DNA from: Certhia americana
Taxonomy: Eukaryota > Chordata > Aves > Passeriformes > Certhiidae
NCBI GenBank assembly: GCA_018697195.1
Contig: CM031858.1
Location: forward strand, 109,802,944 to 109,866,943
Length of the DNA: 64,000 nucleotides
Direction: 5' to 3'
The notes below the pieces were generated by a model, which ran no database searches, was not told where the DNA came from, and was given only the letters and a program-made list of their open reading frames with translations. The stretch's first letter is position 1, and each line of letters starts with the position of its first letter. Position numbers and translations under genes: made by a program. Shown here in pieces: positions 1-14,100 of the stretch.

Positions 1-3000
1 TGTGGCTGTCATTGCACCACATGGTTGCATTCTCCAGGCAGTCTCACAAGCAGGGTGATAGCTTCTCAGTAAGGCAGCTGTACTTACACATTACAGCTGA
101 AGAATAATGAAAATGTTGATTCTGTGGTTTAGTCAGAGGAGGGAAATTTTAACTTTAGATCAGAAAGCAAGCTTTGGTATATTACTAAGATTCTTTACAT
201 TGTGTGATTATTGTGACCTTGGGTTTAAATATTGAAAACCAACCTTTTTTTTTTTTTTTTATTTTCATTATTCTATTTATACCCTATCCTCCTTCCCAAG
301 GCATAGGCATTTTCCAGTCACTGTAGCAATTTGACAGAATTTGTCTTACATCTTTATTATCTTTTTCTCTTAACACACATGCTATACTATGTATGTCTCT
401 GTGTTACACAGGGAAAGAAATCTGATAACAGCTCAAAATACAACCTATGCAGTGGCACCCTCACTGGCCATGGATATCAAGTATTATTTCTGCTGAAATT
501 CACTGATTCAGTGAATCCAAACATGAAATTCTATTTTTATCTTGGAACCCTTATGCATTTCTTCTGGAGCACCACACAATTTGAACGGCTGCCAAAGAAC
601 AGTTACTTTGAACCTCTCTATTCTGCTACTGGACTTGGCAAAACCCTATCACAAAAAAAGAAATTAAACTGCAGCTGAGCTTATCCTTCAAGAAACAGTA
701 GAATTTCCTAACACTAAGAATTTTTTCAAAAAGATCATGAAATTTTACTTAATAGCTTAGGTACCATCCCTGTCCAGAGGGAAGAAATACAACTCCAGAA
801 GGACTCCAAAGTTATTTAGCAAACAAAACTAGTTTTTTCTGTGGGGGAAAGCTGATGTTTCAAGGCACACGTCACTAGAGCATTTGTATCTAAACAAAAC
901 CTAATTTTCTTTGTTAGCTTCAAGTCTTGGATCCTGAGAGTCCGTAATAATTACCAACGACCTATGACATGAAGGATAACAAGGATACAAGGATACTAAG
1001 GATAACACTATTTGACTTTCTGTGTAAGGACTCAGTGGGAAGAAAAAGAGATCTCCAAATCTTCTGTTGAGAAGTTTCTAAATACAGAACTAACCTCTCC
1101 TTATATTATTTTTCCCTGTTATTTTTATCTGAATCTTTTAATGATACCAAAAACACGTTATGAGTTGCTGAATCTGTCCTCAGTTGAGTATCAAGTTCTT
1201 GATAGAGATAATAAGTTCATTTTCCCTCCCTATAATGGTCCATAATTTTCAAGCCAGTGTAGTGGGTACATCTTACAGTTATTCCAATTTATCCATAACC
1301 ACCCAGAGAATGCCTATGGTGCTTTTCCCAGAAACTACGAACATTTTTTGCTATCACAGTCAGTGTTTCTGATTCTGCTTTTGATTTTTTACATGCTCCC
1401 TATCTCATGTATCACTGTAAAAAAGCAGGATGAAAAGGTTATTTTGAGTGGAATTTTTGGAAGTCTCTGGGAAATCTGAGAAATTTCCTTTTATTTAGGA
1501 AAAAAATTGTCATAAAAATGCAATGGAGAAACTGGTTCAGTGTCCTTTTTCTGCTCAGAAATTTTATTATTAAAATTACATAATTTTATTGTTTGAAATA
1601 AAAAAAGATAATATTACTTCTTCCCCCCCCCTCATCTTTCATTACAAATTTTTCACTGACCCTACATGTTTACTTCTACTTGTTTTACTGGACAGACAGT
1701 CTTTCCAGAACAAGCAAATGATTTCAGAAACCTGACAGATCTTAAACTTTATTTAAATTTGGGGGACTTGAGTGGATTTTGTATTAATTGGTATCAAACC
1801 AGGCTGTTATCTTCAAACTTCCAAACCTGGAATTGTAACCAACTCCTGCAGACAGCTCAAGTTTTCACATATGCTGAGCATCAGGATAATATTACCTGTC
1901 TTAAACCATGGTAGGAAAGGACTTCTGATGCAATTTGCAGATGCTTTTGTAGTAAGAAAGCAATAATAAATTAAAATTACACCAACCGCAAGAGTCAGTA
2001 AATGGCCATTTTGTTTAAAAGTTAAGCAATTAATACTGCTTTTGCTACAAACTTTTAGCTATTTATTGCTAGTTAAGTCATTCCATTATTCAACATTTAG
2101 ACATGATTTTAATAATGTAGTTACAGATAGAGACAAAGTGAACTTCTGTAATACCTAATTAAAGTATTAAATTAAAGTTATGATAGTTTTTCCTGGTTTT
2201 AAGTATATAAAAGTTTAGGGAACAAGATGAACCTTGGCAACAAATTCAGAGAACTCTACAGCTTTATCAGCATAACCATTCCTTGAAAAAAAATTTATAA
2301 TAAAATACTGTTCTAGTTTCAGCCAAGACAAGTACACAATATTAAAAATATAAGAGGAATACTCCATTTAGAATGATTGCTACTATTTTTGAGGAAGTAG
2401 ATGTGGATTGCTGTTTGAGACAAGTACAAGCACAAGACCTTGCTATGTTATCATAGTCATCTCCTACAGGATTCACAGATTCTGCCTGACTCTGTGAAAC
2501 CCTATCACTTCAGATTTGCACTGCACAAAACAGTAACCTGTCAATGCAGCATTTCAGCAATTTTTGGCAAAGCAGCCTACAACCACCTGAATTCCCCTAG
2601 CAAAGGATGGAGTAACATATGGAGCCATGAAGTATGGAAGGGATGGCAGAATTCACGTCATCTCAGAAACAGGTTTGTTAGTTGCTCAGCTCAAATGAAA
2701 AGTCTGATTTTATGTTTATTAGTTAAGTACATGCAATTATTTTTGTATTTTAAGTAACACAAGATAAAATTATTCTCAAATTCCCCAGATTGAAACAGGG
2801 TATTTTATTTTTCACCAAAACTTCCAGCTTGGCAAGTTTCATGGTTTTATGTTACAAAGGTAGCAAGAAAGGAAAATTTAGTAGATCCCTAGTACAAAAA
2901 AAGATCCCTTGGACCTCATTGTCTTTGAGAGTTTTTTCTAGCTATCTCAAAGTAAGATGTGATATGATCTTCTGTGAGCCACAACATTGCTGTGACAGAA

Positions 3001-4161
3001 GCACAAGCATGTCTTTGCAGATAGACTTATTTACTCAACAGCAAGACAAGATTAATTTTCATTTCAATAGAACTGTTTTCCATCATTGCTGGGAGTCCAC
3101 AATTTGGACAGAGTTTCCCATGTGAGAATCCATTAAGGAGGCATGCTTAATTCTACTTCCATGCTAGTTCTCCTAAGCACTCATACTGATTTTAAGAGTT
3201 CCCAAAGACATGCTTAGAATTTCTAATGACATACCAGGAGAGACAAAGAGCATGTCTCCAGCTAACCATTGTTACTGCAATTCCAAGAAAGGAAAAGCTC
3301 CACTGCTCTATTTGAAAACCAGAAAAGCAGGTTGCCAAGGAACCTCATCCTCCAAACACCCACAGATCTTGCTGGGTCTCACACTGATGAATCACAGACC
3401 GCTCAGATGTGCAGGTGAGCGTCAGAGCTTACGCATTTGGGTCTGGAGTGCTGAGAAGCCCCAGGAACTGCTTTGCCCTGCATCATCTCAACTCACTGTT
3501 CTGTCATTAAGAGATTCTCAAATTCTCACCTGCTTTTTAACCTGCCAGCCACTGCTCAACGGCCAGATCTCACTGTGAATTGCCATTTGTACCATCCCCA
3601 GCCTCCATCAGACAAGCCAGTCCCTCTACAGGGTCTCTCTTCTTTTCATCCGTAGTTTCTAAACATGATGCTCCCAATAACGCACTTTGGACAGGCTGTC
3701 TTAAAATACACACCAACTGTGACTTAGAACATTGTGGCCTGCAGTGCACAGGTGAATGGCATCAATAATTACTTTTCTTTCCCTAAATGCGTGTGAGACA
3801 GAAAAAGCAATGATGACACAAGCTTAAGGCTACAATGCCATTCATTGTTAGATAATATTTCAGTATTCCACTGATTTAGCAATATGATCCACAGTCCTAT
3901 TAAGCTTGACTATGAAAGGTTATGCGCTGTGAATGGGTTCCAAGACCTTCAGAAAGTCTATAATCCTGGAGAGAGTCATACAGTAATACCAAACACAAGT
4001 AAAATTGGAAACCTTACCTAAAAAGAATAAAATGCATCAGAAGGTAACTGCACTTTCTCATACAGTTGTCCCATGATAGCAGCAGCACCTGTGGATTGCT
4101 ACAGTCATATGCAAAGGGAAGCAAAAAGGGTACCAGTCCATACAGTGAATATGGTGTATGC
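1..4161. other. Downstream flank, no gene recognised
   Basis: AT-rich sequence beyond the candidate TRAPPC8 3' end. Open frames up to about 120 codons occur but have no recognisable family, no splice context and ordinary intergenic composition. A T run lies at 246-260 and a C run near 1623-1632. Confidence 0.7.
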
Positions 4162-4167
4162 TTTATT
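4162..4167 (-). terminator. Candidate distal poly(A) signal AATAAA
   Basis: AATAAA about 780 nt beyond the stop codon, a more usual 3'UTR length. A T-rich stretch lies about 40 nt further on; no strong G/T-rich element is obvious. Confidence 0.35.
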
Positions 4168-4902
4168 CTATTTACAGTACATCTGTTATAAATATAATAC
4201 ATTTCTTGAAAATCTTGAGTAGATTTTTTTTAAACAGATCAGTTGTTATAGTTACATAATAAAGTAAGTGACAATTTAAATGACAATCTCATAGTTGTGA
4301 AATAGTGCATTCTGTTTTGAGATGAATGAGAAAATACTCAAACTGGTTCAAATTATTTTTTTAAACATCCTAGGTGGACTTCTATGTAAACCTTGAAAAG
4401 TCACCAGTTTCCATAAATATGAAACCAAAATTTTAAATTAAAAACCGAGAATCAGAAATGGATTTGAGAGACCTTATTGAACTTCACAGTAAGGTTGGGA
4501 ATTGCCATGACTAATGGCTTCAGACAGGAAAAAGCCAATGGGGTTTTCTTCCTGAACCATATCCTAATACAGCCACAAATATTAAACACACCATGCTGGA
4601 AGTTGTAACAGCAGTCAAGCTGCATCTTTGACAGGGCATTGGACATACAAGTATGTTCAGATCTGCAGTTAGAGTATTTTATGTTATGAGTATCATAATT
4701 GCCAGAGAAGGAATACATTATAAAAGGATAAACAGATTTTCAGTCCAACGTGCATTGCATCGAGAAACAAACTGACAAGTCCTCTGAATATTTTGCTATT
4801 TTCTTTTCTACACGATCTTTAGTAACAAGTTAGATGTTTGAGGTGCTATTTCAAAAAAAACTGCAGCAAAATGTCAACCAGCAATGTAAGAAAAGAATCC
4901 CA

Positions 4903-4908
4903 TTTATT
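4903..4908 (-). terminator. Candidate proximal poly(A) signal AATAAA
   Basis: AATAAA 38 nt beyond the stop codon, followed within about 30-40 nt by a G/T-rich stretch (TTGCTGGTTG). It would give an unusually short 3'UTR. The motif is common by chance in AT-rich DNA. Confidence 0.35.
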
Positions 4909-4945
4909 TCGTCTTTTAGTGCTTTTTTTTTTCCTCAGGAAGTGG

Positions 4946-5180
4946 TCAGATATTATTGATAATAATCAGTGCAGGCATGGAATTCTGCTGACTTGTTTCA
5001 AACAAAGTAACTTGGTCCACGAGCTTGGCAAATACTCTGGGGGTTCCAAGGTTATAGACACCTGTATGAACGAAGCAAGCCTTGAGCTGCAAGCTATAGA
5101 CCTCCTGGCCTTTAAGTTGAAGCTTGTACTGGGTTTGCCCAAGCCACGTAAAAGATCCATGTATTTCTAGTGCTTCGGAG
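4946..5180 (-). CDS. TRAPPC8: TRAPPC8 exon 29 (terminal coding exon with stop)
   Basis: Residues 1350-1427 and the stop: SEALEIHGSFTWLGQTQYKL, LKACFVHTGVYNLGTPRVFA, and a C-terminus ending SQQNSMPALIIINNI. The end lies at the same place as in human. The acceptor (TTTTTATCAG) follows a long T-rich run. The open plus-strand frame at 4838-5170 is only the antisense shadow of this exon. Confidence 0.98.
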
Positions 5181-8100
5181 CTGATAAAAAAAAAAAAAGA
5201 AAAAAAAGATAAAAATGTTAATTCTCTGCAGTTGAAGCACACATTACTAATTTACAGGACTGCCTCCAAGCTCCAGTTTTCCCAAGATTTCAGAATGTAC
5301 TGTGTGTACCTCACCAGGCCCTTAAAAAGATTTATACTTTTTAAAAGCTTCTTTTCCTAATTCCTGACTTCTGAACTTACATTGCTGTTCTGGCTCTCTT
5401 TGGATGAGTGCCCATTGCCATTTGTCTTTGATGTCTTGGAAGCTCCTGAGTCCTCCTAACTGCTTGCTTACAATCACTACTCTTAAATCACTGCCTTCCC
5501 CAAATGCATACCTGCAAACCCTCCTTATGTTTAAGAGATTTAGGTTTACCTAGCAAGACAAAGCAAGACTTTGCAAGGATTAACAGTTGCTATCATAGCA
5601 ACAGACAGAACCACATTTAACATTTCATCAAGGTATTAAATTCAACTGAAAAAAAAAAAAAAACAGAAAAAAAGGATCATGCGTGTCTGTCTTCTTTCCT
5701 ACTACATCCATATTCACATACACCTGTTCCCACAAATACACGCAGACTCAGAGTACCTAGGATATCCTTGGATAAATTTAGGGATGCTTACGTCCATCCA
5801 TCAGCTCAATTTAACTCTGGGTCTTACCAAACATTTTTTATTGTTCTCTGACACAGAACTCCTTAGAGTGGCTCTCCCCTTAGCTCAGGTGAATCATTAC
5901 AAGTCTTTAAAACGTTTCCTTGGTTCCTAATGTACTGTACACTATACACAGGACATTAATTACTCATACATATAAATATAATGAAGAACTCAGTGTATTC
6001 TCAGCTTTCTACATAACTGGCATGTAACACTAACCCTAAATGTAATGACAAGATCCTAACTGTCACAGTTCAAGGAACTTCTAATTAAGGCATTCTTAGG
6101 CCTGTCCCATAAGCTAGAGTTCAATCAGACTGCATGTCACACAGGAATAGTCTACGTGGACATACACTGCTTTAGAGACATTTTACTAATACATTAGGGA
6201 AGAGTGTGCGTGGGCTTTATTTTTAAGCAGTTTCAAGGTACATGAGTACACTATCCTTCCAAAGACATGTCTCATAATGAAACAAAACATGACCATCTTG
6301 TGAAAAAACAGGTCAATGAACGGCTTCTAACTGTACCTGAAAAGTAAACCACACTTAAATTTTCTGTCTTCCATTTCTGAACCTGTGTATTAAGCTCTTG
6401 ATATCTTTTAATATTTAATATCTTCCTTGGCTCCACAGACTGTTGGCAAGAAGCCAGTGCTCTCCCATGACTAAAGCCCCTTCCCCAATGTCTTCACAAT
6501 CTTTCTTCCTTCCCTGGTGGCAAATAGATCAGGTAGCATTGTATCTAAGAGGGCAGAAGGGGGGAAGGGACACTGTCACCTGCATTACTCATGATGTGAA
6601 GTTTAAACAGAAGTGGCAGAATTACAATGGTATAGATACTAAGGTACTGAATTCTCTATCCCATGAAAAATCTTCACTAAAACTCTTAGAAACAATTCAT
6701 GAACACTTCCTCAATGCTAACGTTTTCCCACATACTACTACAGTTCTAAGCAAAAAGGCATTCATAAGAATCAACTGCAAACCTAGAGGAAGTCTTAAAA
6801 ATATCCAAGGTTCTACAAAATTTTACACTACGCCAAACTGCAGAAAGAAGTTGTTGCCTACAGATTACTCAGTATTTTAAAAATGAAAACCTTAAAATGT
6901 ATGTTTAATAAAGGCTGGTGAAGCTCCTATTTCACTAGTTGAAAAGCATTTCCCTTTTTCTAGGTAAGACCTGCAGAGTTTAACTATTCAAGAGTCACAA
7001 TTAAAAGGCCCTGTCTTAGCAGAGACTGTATCTTGAAGATACAGTTAACTGTATGAGCTCTTTATCAATTTCAATTCTTTCAAAGAAGCCACTGTTGAAA
7101 AATTCCCATTCCAGATATTCAATATAGTTAAAATATTACAAGACTCCCCAAGCTAGGAAGGGTTCTTAAAAAATATTGTTTTATTAACATTTGCACACTA
7201 CCTTGTTGGTTTATGCCTCAAATCAATCATCACATCTACAACGGCCTGGGAACAATTGGAAAGTAGAAGAGTGACAGGTACCAGACACAGGCTGCAAAGA
7301 AAAACAGTTCCACATTAAAGAAAAGAAAAATCTTATTTTGGATACTCTCAATTATACTCTTAAAGAGTTAAAATTAGTATCAGTAACACGGAATTTATAT
7401 GTAGTTGTCAATTATGCCAGAGTCAAGACAGTGTAGGTAGAAATATAATCACTTACACTAACTAGAGCTACTTATTATAAAAGTTGTCAATTAAGGCAAA
7501 CAGCATTGGCTCATTTGGGCCAAATGAAGCTACCATCTCCCTTCATCCAGCTGAGAAAGGACAGAAAAAACATAAATACCACATTAGTTTACAGGAAATC
7601 TGCTTGTGTCACAAGAAACATTCCAGAATGGGATAACATGGTCCAGTATACTATTTTCTGACTGGCACACTGATTGGATACTTGTCTTCTGCACTGCTTC
7701 CTGTAGGGAAATTGCTGGCACTAGGCCTTAAGTTGTAGCCTGAAAAGTGCCCAACCAGAACAGACAGCACATGTATATCTGGATTTAATGTAGGCCTTTA
7801 AACTCAATAAAACCAATACAGTTAATTGATATTCTGCTTGTTCACAATTACTATTATTGTTTCTATAAATAATGCTGGAGCAAGAATGACCCCAAGACAT
7901 CAACAGACAGGAACACAAACTATTGCAGCTAAAAAAGCTCAGTGTTTTCAGGAAGTAATTTGTGCATTGGAATTCCTTGCCATTGCCTAACAGTTTAATA
8001 TCCTAAGTTTGAATTGTAAATAAAGAGCAATTAGAGACTACAACCAATAAGAGGTGAATTTCTTACAGGGATAATGTATGCTTTATCACTGTCATTAAAA

Positions 8101-11100
8101 TATATCATTGTGGGAATCATTTTAGGTAAAGGATTTTTTAGGAAAGTCATAAAGTAGGCCTCGAGAGTAGAAAAGAAGAGAAAATTTAGAGTTATGCTGT
8201 AGATGCTGATTCTGGAAGTAAAAAAATACTTTAGAGTGTGAGCAAGGGCTGTTGACAATAGGTAGTGTGTTGAAAGTAGGACATATAAACTTTGGAACGT
8301 CAGAAAAATGTATCTGTCAAGATATAGAAAGTTTTAGGCCTAATAATGAAGCACTGTCCATCGTATTCTAAGGTGAACAAGCAAGGATCGTTTTAAGCAA
8401 GCTTACGTGTGCTTTTTGTAAATGACTAAAGCAAGTGTCAATATGCTTTCTGCTATAGGCTCACAGAATTTTAAAGTATACTGTAACATAGAGTAACAAA
8501 GTGTATTGTAACTGTGTCTGTTGTCTGGAATGTGAGCTAATGTCATCTTCTTAAAAGTCTCGAACATTTAATGAGACTTTTGAAATATAAAACATAGCTC
8601 GAGACACATTCAATAGCAGTCCTGTCTCTTTTGGAAATTGTAAATACTACTACCACTGGTTGTAGCACCTTATAAATTATTTAAATGTTAGATTTTGGAA
8701 ACAAATCCCTTTCTTTTGACAACGTTCATTAACAGTTATAAGAAACTGTAACAGAGTAGAGCTTTCAGATAAAACAACTCAAGCCTAAATGGTACCTTCA
8801 TGTTTCAAGTACAACCCACTTAAAATTAAGAACTTAAGCCAGGGGGTTTGTTCATATCATTACAATTTTGAAAGACTTATGGATTTTACAGGCTCCAACC
8901 AATTCACTCTAGCAGGCTTTTTGACAGAGGTTAATTCTGATATTCTTCCAGGGGACAAGCCTGAGATCTGAATCATTACCACCTTTCCTTCTGATGTAAG
9001 TCAGAACATTGTGCAGCTAATCTTGGCAAGTGAGATGTTGTAGACATAACAGTTCCTTTGAGCTAAAAGTACATCTTTCTTTCTGTCTGGCCTCTCAATG
9101 AAATTACACTGTTTACTCTGACAACAAAAATAAATACAAAGGGAGCAGACTACTCTGCTTTCAGTAAGTCTGATAACACTGCTTGTTAACATTAAAACTC
9201 TGAGCTATGGTATTACAGTCCATTTATTTTACATGAAAATTTCATTTTACTTATAAACTCCTGAAGCAGTGAGATTAAAAACTGAACAAGATTTCACACT
9301 TGCATACCAGACTTTAATATCATAACTGACCCACATAGCGTCTCTCAAAAGGATTCATGTCCAATTAATAATATTTCTAAAGTTTCTAAAGGTAATGTTT
9401 CACTAACCTCTTTTGATGAAAAGAATGATTGAAAGACTCTGGATAATGAAGACTTGTCTTAATAAGATTAGAAAGCTGCTCTGGTGTTGGTCTTGCAGGT
9501 ACCGGTGTGTTTTCTGGCCGAAAAAACTTTAAGAGAACCGTTTCTGGTAGTTCCTGAAACAAATTCAGAATATCACTGAAAATAGTAACATAAAGTACAA
9601 GAAATTTGGTCACAGAAGTTATAATTTTCCATTATGAACTACAGCTCATAAGGGAAACAAGTTTGCAGCATCACAAAGCTCACATTTTTTTCCCATTTTT
9701 TGGTTTGTATTTAAGCATGCTGGATGGAGAACTGATACAATTTATCTATTACTATCTCTTGACAAAGATTTCATAGTTAAGCACACTATTGTTGCAGTGG
9801 TTTGCTAATGCTTGGGAAAAGGGACAGCACTTACACTGTTCCCTGTTCAGCACCTGTACTTCCCAACAAAAAAATTCATCATCTGCCCTAGGAAGTTCAA
9901 AACAGGAAAGCCAATGCACAAGTTTCCCAGAATAGATCCAAAGTAAAGAAAACAGAAATTTACAGGAACACGGGAACACTGACAGAAGGATTTAACAACA
10001 GAGTATCTTTGAAATTGCGTAACAATTACTTGGAGGAAAGAAAGTTACCTTTTGTCACCAGCTGAAAGCACAAGAAAAGCTCTAACATATTGCTTGGGAT
10101 TCCCCCTAACCCTTTGGACAGAATGAGTCTCTGAAGCAGAAGAAATTAAGTAATACAGAAGGCTGTAACCAGCCTGCATTTGGTGCAGCATTTCTGTCCA
10201 ACATCATCTAATCTTGTTTGTGAGCAGGATTTATTCAGGAAGGGGGTAGCCTTTAGTATTTCTTTAAGAACCTATTCTGCAGAAAATCCATCTTTAAAGG
10301 AAAAAAAGAATTTGCAGCACTAAATGTAACTGCCAACTAAAAACACATGAAACAAGATTCTTAAAAAGCAACCAGTAGGTTGACACAGTTAAATAATGTT
10401 AATACTTTTCATTAAAAGGTGATAGATTGTACCTTTCAAGGTGAAAAGAAACACTACAGGCAATGAAACCCGACTTAAATATCAAGCACAATGGGAAATG
10501 TGAATGAACACCTTAGTCACTGTGCTGATAATACCAGGAAGACATTTTTAAAAGGCTTGCACGTCTTTCCTTCAAAAGGAAGAGCAGTTTTCTCAAAAAG
10601 TAATTTGAGAAGAAAAACAGATATTCCACAGTAACAATAAAACATATTTTAAGTGTCAAATGAATTTGGTGTTTCCATCCTACCCTATTTAACAATGGAA
10701 ACCGACAGCATGAAACACAGCAGAGATTATAGATTTTCATTTAAATTATTCTCTTCCCCTCAAATAATAGTCCAACCAATTTTCAAGGCTGCCTTCAATC
10801 GCACAGCAATATCCTACATACTGTAGTTTGCCCTAGAGTCAATTACCTGTTCCAAGTCCTCCCAATCAGAATTCCCGAGTATTTTTTTTAAACCCTACAA
10901 AAGACAAATATGAATATTTACCTCTACAGGCAGACAAGAACATCATGAAATGCAGCAGAAACATTTACTGGTGAAAGAGCAAGTGCTGTTAATACTTCAC
11001 ACCTTTAGTCCTAATATTACACCTCTGTCAAAGGACTGGGAAGTATCAAAATTAATAATTTTCCAGCAGAAAACTTAACTCCAGCCAGCTTCCGAGTGTC

Positions 11101-14100
11101 AGAGTCAGAAAAAATGTCTGTCTCTCCAAGTGTAGCTGCTCAAACTCTAGACTTTTTGTGATTGTGTATTTAGCTGCTCAAACTCTAGACTTTTTGTGAT
11201 TGTGTACCTAGAACCAAGGCTAAGATACAACATTTAGCCCATGATTCTCTTAACTAATGAATGGTTCAGGAATGAATTAAGCACTTCCAAAGGATAACCA
11301 AGACAATGTACAAACAGATCAGAAAGCTACCTAGAGACAGCTAATAAATACTAAGTTTAAGGATGCATTAAATGCTGCCCTACTCTGGAGCTTGTGAAAC
11401 TGGATCACGGCTTAAAAAAACCAAACAAAAAGGCCATACCTAATTGGCACCTGCACCCTCCCTTCAAGAACAAACACCAAGCAGCGTTTACAGCCTTATA
11501 CTTAGAAACAAAGCAAAACAAAGATGAAGAACTAAACAGGCTATATATTGTTGCTGAAATTATAGATTATCAGCCCAAGTGAAGTATTGCCTTTTAAAAG
11601 GGTGGAAAAATAAATTTCTGACACCTAAAATCTGCTTGCTTGACCCAGTGTGGCTCTTTGCAAAGCCTCCAGAAGTGTCACAAGCTCCAGTAATCAGCAT
11701 GAACTGCATACAAGAAAGCCACATCAATGGTTAGGACTGTACCTTTCAACAAACAAAAGTTATGGTGGAATTTGATTGTCTCATCTACACAAACCTGCAG
11801 AGGTAGAGAGGCTTAACTGGAAGAGACTTCATAGGAGATTGGAAGAGGAGTGTGTGTTTTTGTTATTGTTTAACATTTTATACCTGCATTTCATGGCTTT
11901 TTTGGTTTTGCCTCAAAATACACAACAGGCATTAGCACCAGAAAAACAGGGCTCCCTCAGTTACGTTCCAAGAGCTACAAACTGCACAACTGGTGCTTGG
12001 AAAGTTGTTTTCTATTTCTAGAAAGCTTCTTGTTGCCCCAAGCCATTTATAAAGGCCAGCTCCAAACAAATACACTCAAATCTAGACATAAGATTTCTGA
12101 TTCAAGTAGAATAATCTCAACATCTTCACTTAATTGTGTTACAAGAAAGTTCCAACCATCAGGGTCTGGTATTTTGCTACTTTGAAATAGCTATAAATCA
12201 CCTCTATATACACTTCTGAAGTGGGGCTTTAGTCATTCACACCACTTCATATTTCTCCTGCAATTCTACTTTGCTAAAAGTTGAAAAAGTAACATTTTAA
12301 CAATTCAAAGCATCTTTTAATAGATCTTTTAGCAGGCAGATTTCTTTCCACCATATGGACAGGAGTGATGGTATCTTCACATACAGTCACTTTAGAAGAT
12401 TTTTATACCTAATACAACTTAAAATTATCAGTTTCATAAACAATATTCTTAAAAGACTGGGTCATGTGCTCCTAAGCACACCATAAAAACGTAAACACTG
12501 CAATCTGATTTCCAAGTTGTACAGAAAATCAGCACATTTGCCCTATAAACCACAAGTCACACGTAGCCAAAAAGATTATTGATATGCTCGGTCAAATATG
12601 AGGGACCAGTCTGCACAGCACAGGAGAAAACCTAAACAAGAAACTCTTGAACAAGCATAAGTAGAAGCAGAATATATGAAAGCAGTAGAATAAGACTGAG
12701 ACATCTAAGTGATGTGCTTTTCTCCCTTTTCCATTTTAGATCTGAGAATTTCCATTTCAAAACCTCAGTTTTAAGTTGCTTCCTTCAACATGCAACTCAT
12801 CTATATTCGTTCTAGCTCTCAACTACACAAATGACTGTATTTTAGGAACTGTATTTTACTGACACCAAGAATAATATATCTGAAATCAGATACCATCATT
12901 TCTGCAGTCCATAACGAGTAAAACAGTGGATCAAATGTTGCAGCTATTTGGAATATTTCATTCATGACAATAATGTAAGTCAGTCCTCCCAAACCGGTAC
13001 TGTATCTGCTCCAATAATTGATACAACAGTGTGAAAAATGTGTATTTCAGCTCTTGATGTCGATTCACCTTTAAGAGCTTTGCTTTTCCTCTCTGAGGTG
13101 GTTTAAGGAAAGTCTTAAATCCATTTCAACAGCCTCTGTTTTATTCAAGCATTGCCTCCTACGTATTCTGTAAAAAAAGTCCTGAACTAGCAAAAAATGT
13201 CAATTCCAGTAATAGGAAAAAATAGTTATTTAAACCCTATCCTCTCCTACATTTCAAAAATTCCTGTTTCCAACTAAACTGTTGCTGACTCACTAAGCTG
13301 CATGTATTTTAAGAAGCAGTCTTACAAAAAATTACCCTCTCTGAAGTGAAATGCTGTCAAAAAGTCTGCATCCATCCTATACACATTTTATAGATTTCAC
13401 TTTGGGATAACACTGGTCTAATTCACAGGACTAAATGTGCTGTCCAGAAGTACATCATGCGCAGTCCTGAAGCACACCTGGGAAGGATGGATGATATTCC
13501 CAACATGCCAACATTCAAATGACAAACCCTCTAGGCTGCTTCTCACCTTCCATTGGTGAATTCACTTTACTTACACCTTAAGTGATTTTTTTTCTTCACA
13601 TGTGGTTGCCTGTGACTATTAACATATCACTTCGTGGCACCTTCTGATTCAATTCAACAAACTATATTTAGCATTTTTCCCCTACCTTTAGCCAAAGGAC
13701 ATTTTTTCAAAAAAGGAAATGAAAGAAAGGATAAGAAGATAAATGTTTTCCATATAATACAGAGAGATTCCAATACAAAACAAATAAATACTTTAACAAA
13801 GTCAGTATTCTGTAAGTACACTATACAGCACACTACGTGTTATGACTCCAAACTCCTAGAACATGTAAGGTAGTTCATCACATCTCATGGTAGACCTACC
13901 ATGTCCAATAGCCTACACTCAAAAGTAGTGCTTCTTTGTTATACAAAAGAACTCTAATGTAAACAACAAAAAACATCTGTATTCAGTGACAGAAAATCAA
14001 CTTTAAAGTCAGACTTTTTGTACTGGTTGGAATGAAAAGGGATTAGCATTTTTATTTTGACCAGACGTGGGAAGAAAAGGGAATGTGGGATGAATTCGAG

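Larger units (their letters stand above)
4162..4945 (-). other. TRAPPC8: TRAPPC8 3'UTR (extent uncertain)
   Basis: Sequence downstream of the stop codon on the minus strand. AATAAA occurs on this strand at 4903-4908 (about 40 nt past the stop) and at 4162-4167 (about 780 nt past it). Nothing here identifies the true cleavage site, so the boundary given is the farther of these two candidates. Confidence 0.45.

Noticed and set aside
4838..5170. 110-codon plus-strand frame
   Set aside because: Antisense shadow of the conserved terminal exon of TRAPPC8.
6443..6880. 145-codon plus-strand frame in intron 28
   Set aside because: Begins at a non-ATG codon, has no recognisable motif and sits in ordinary AT-rich intron sequence.
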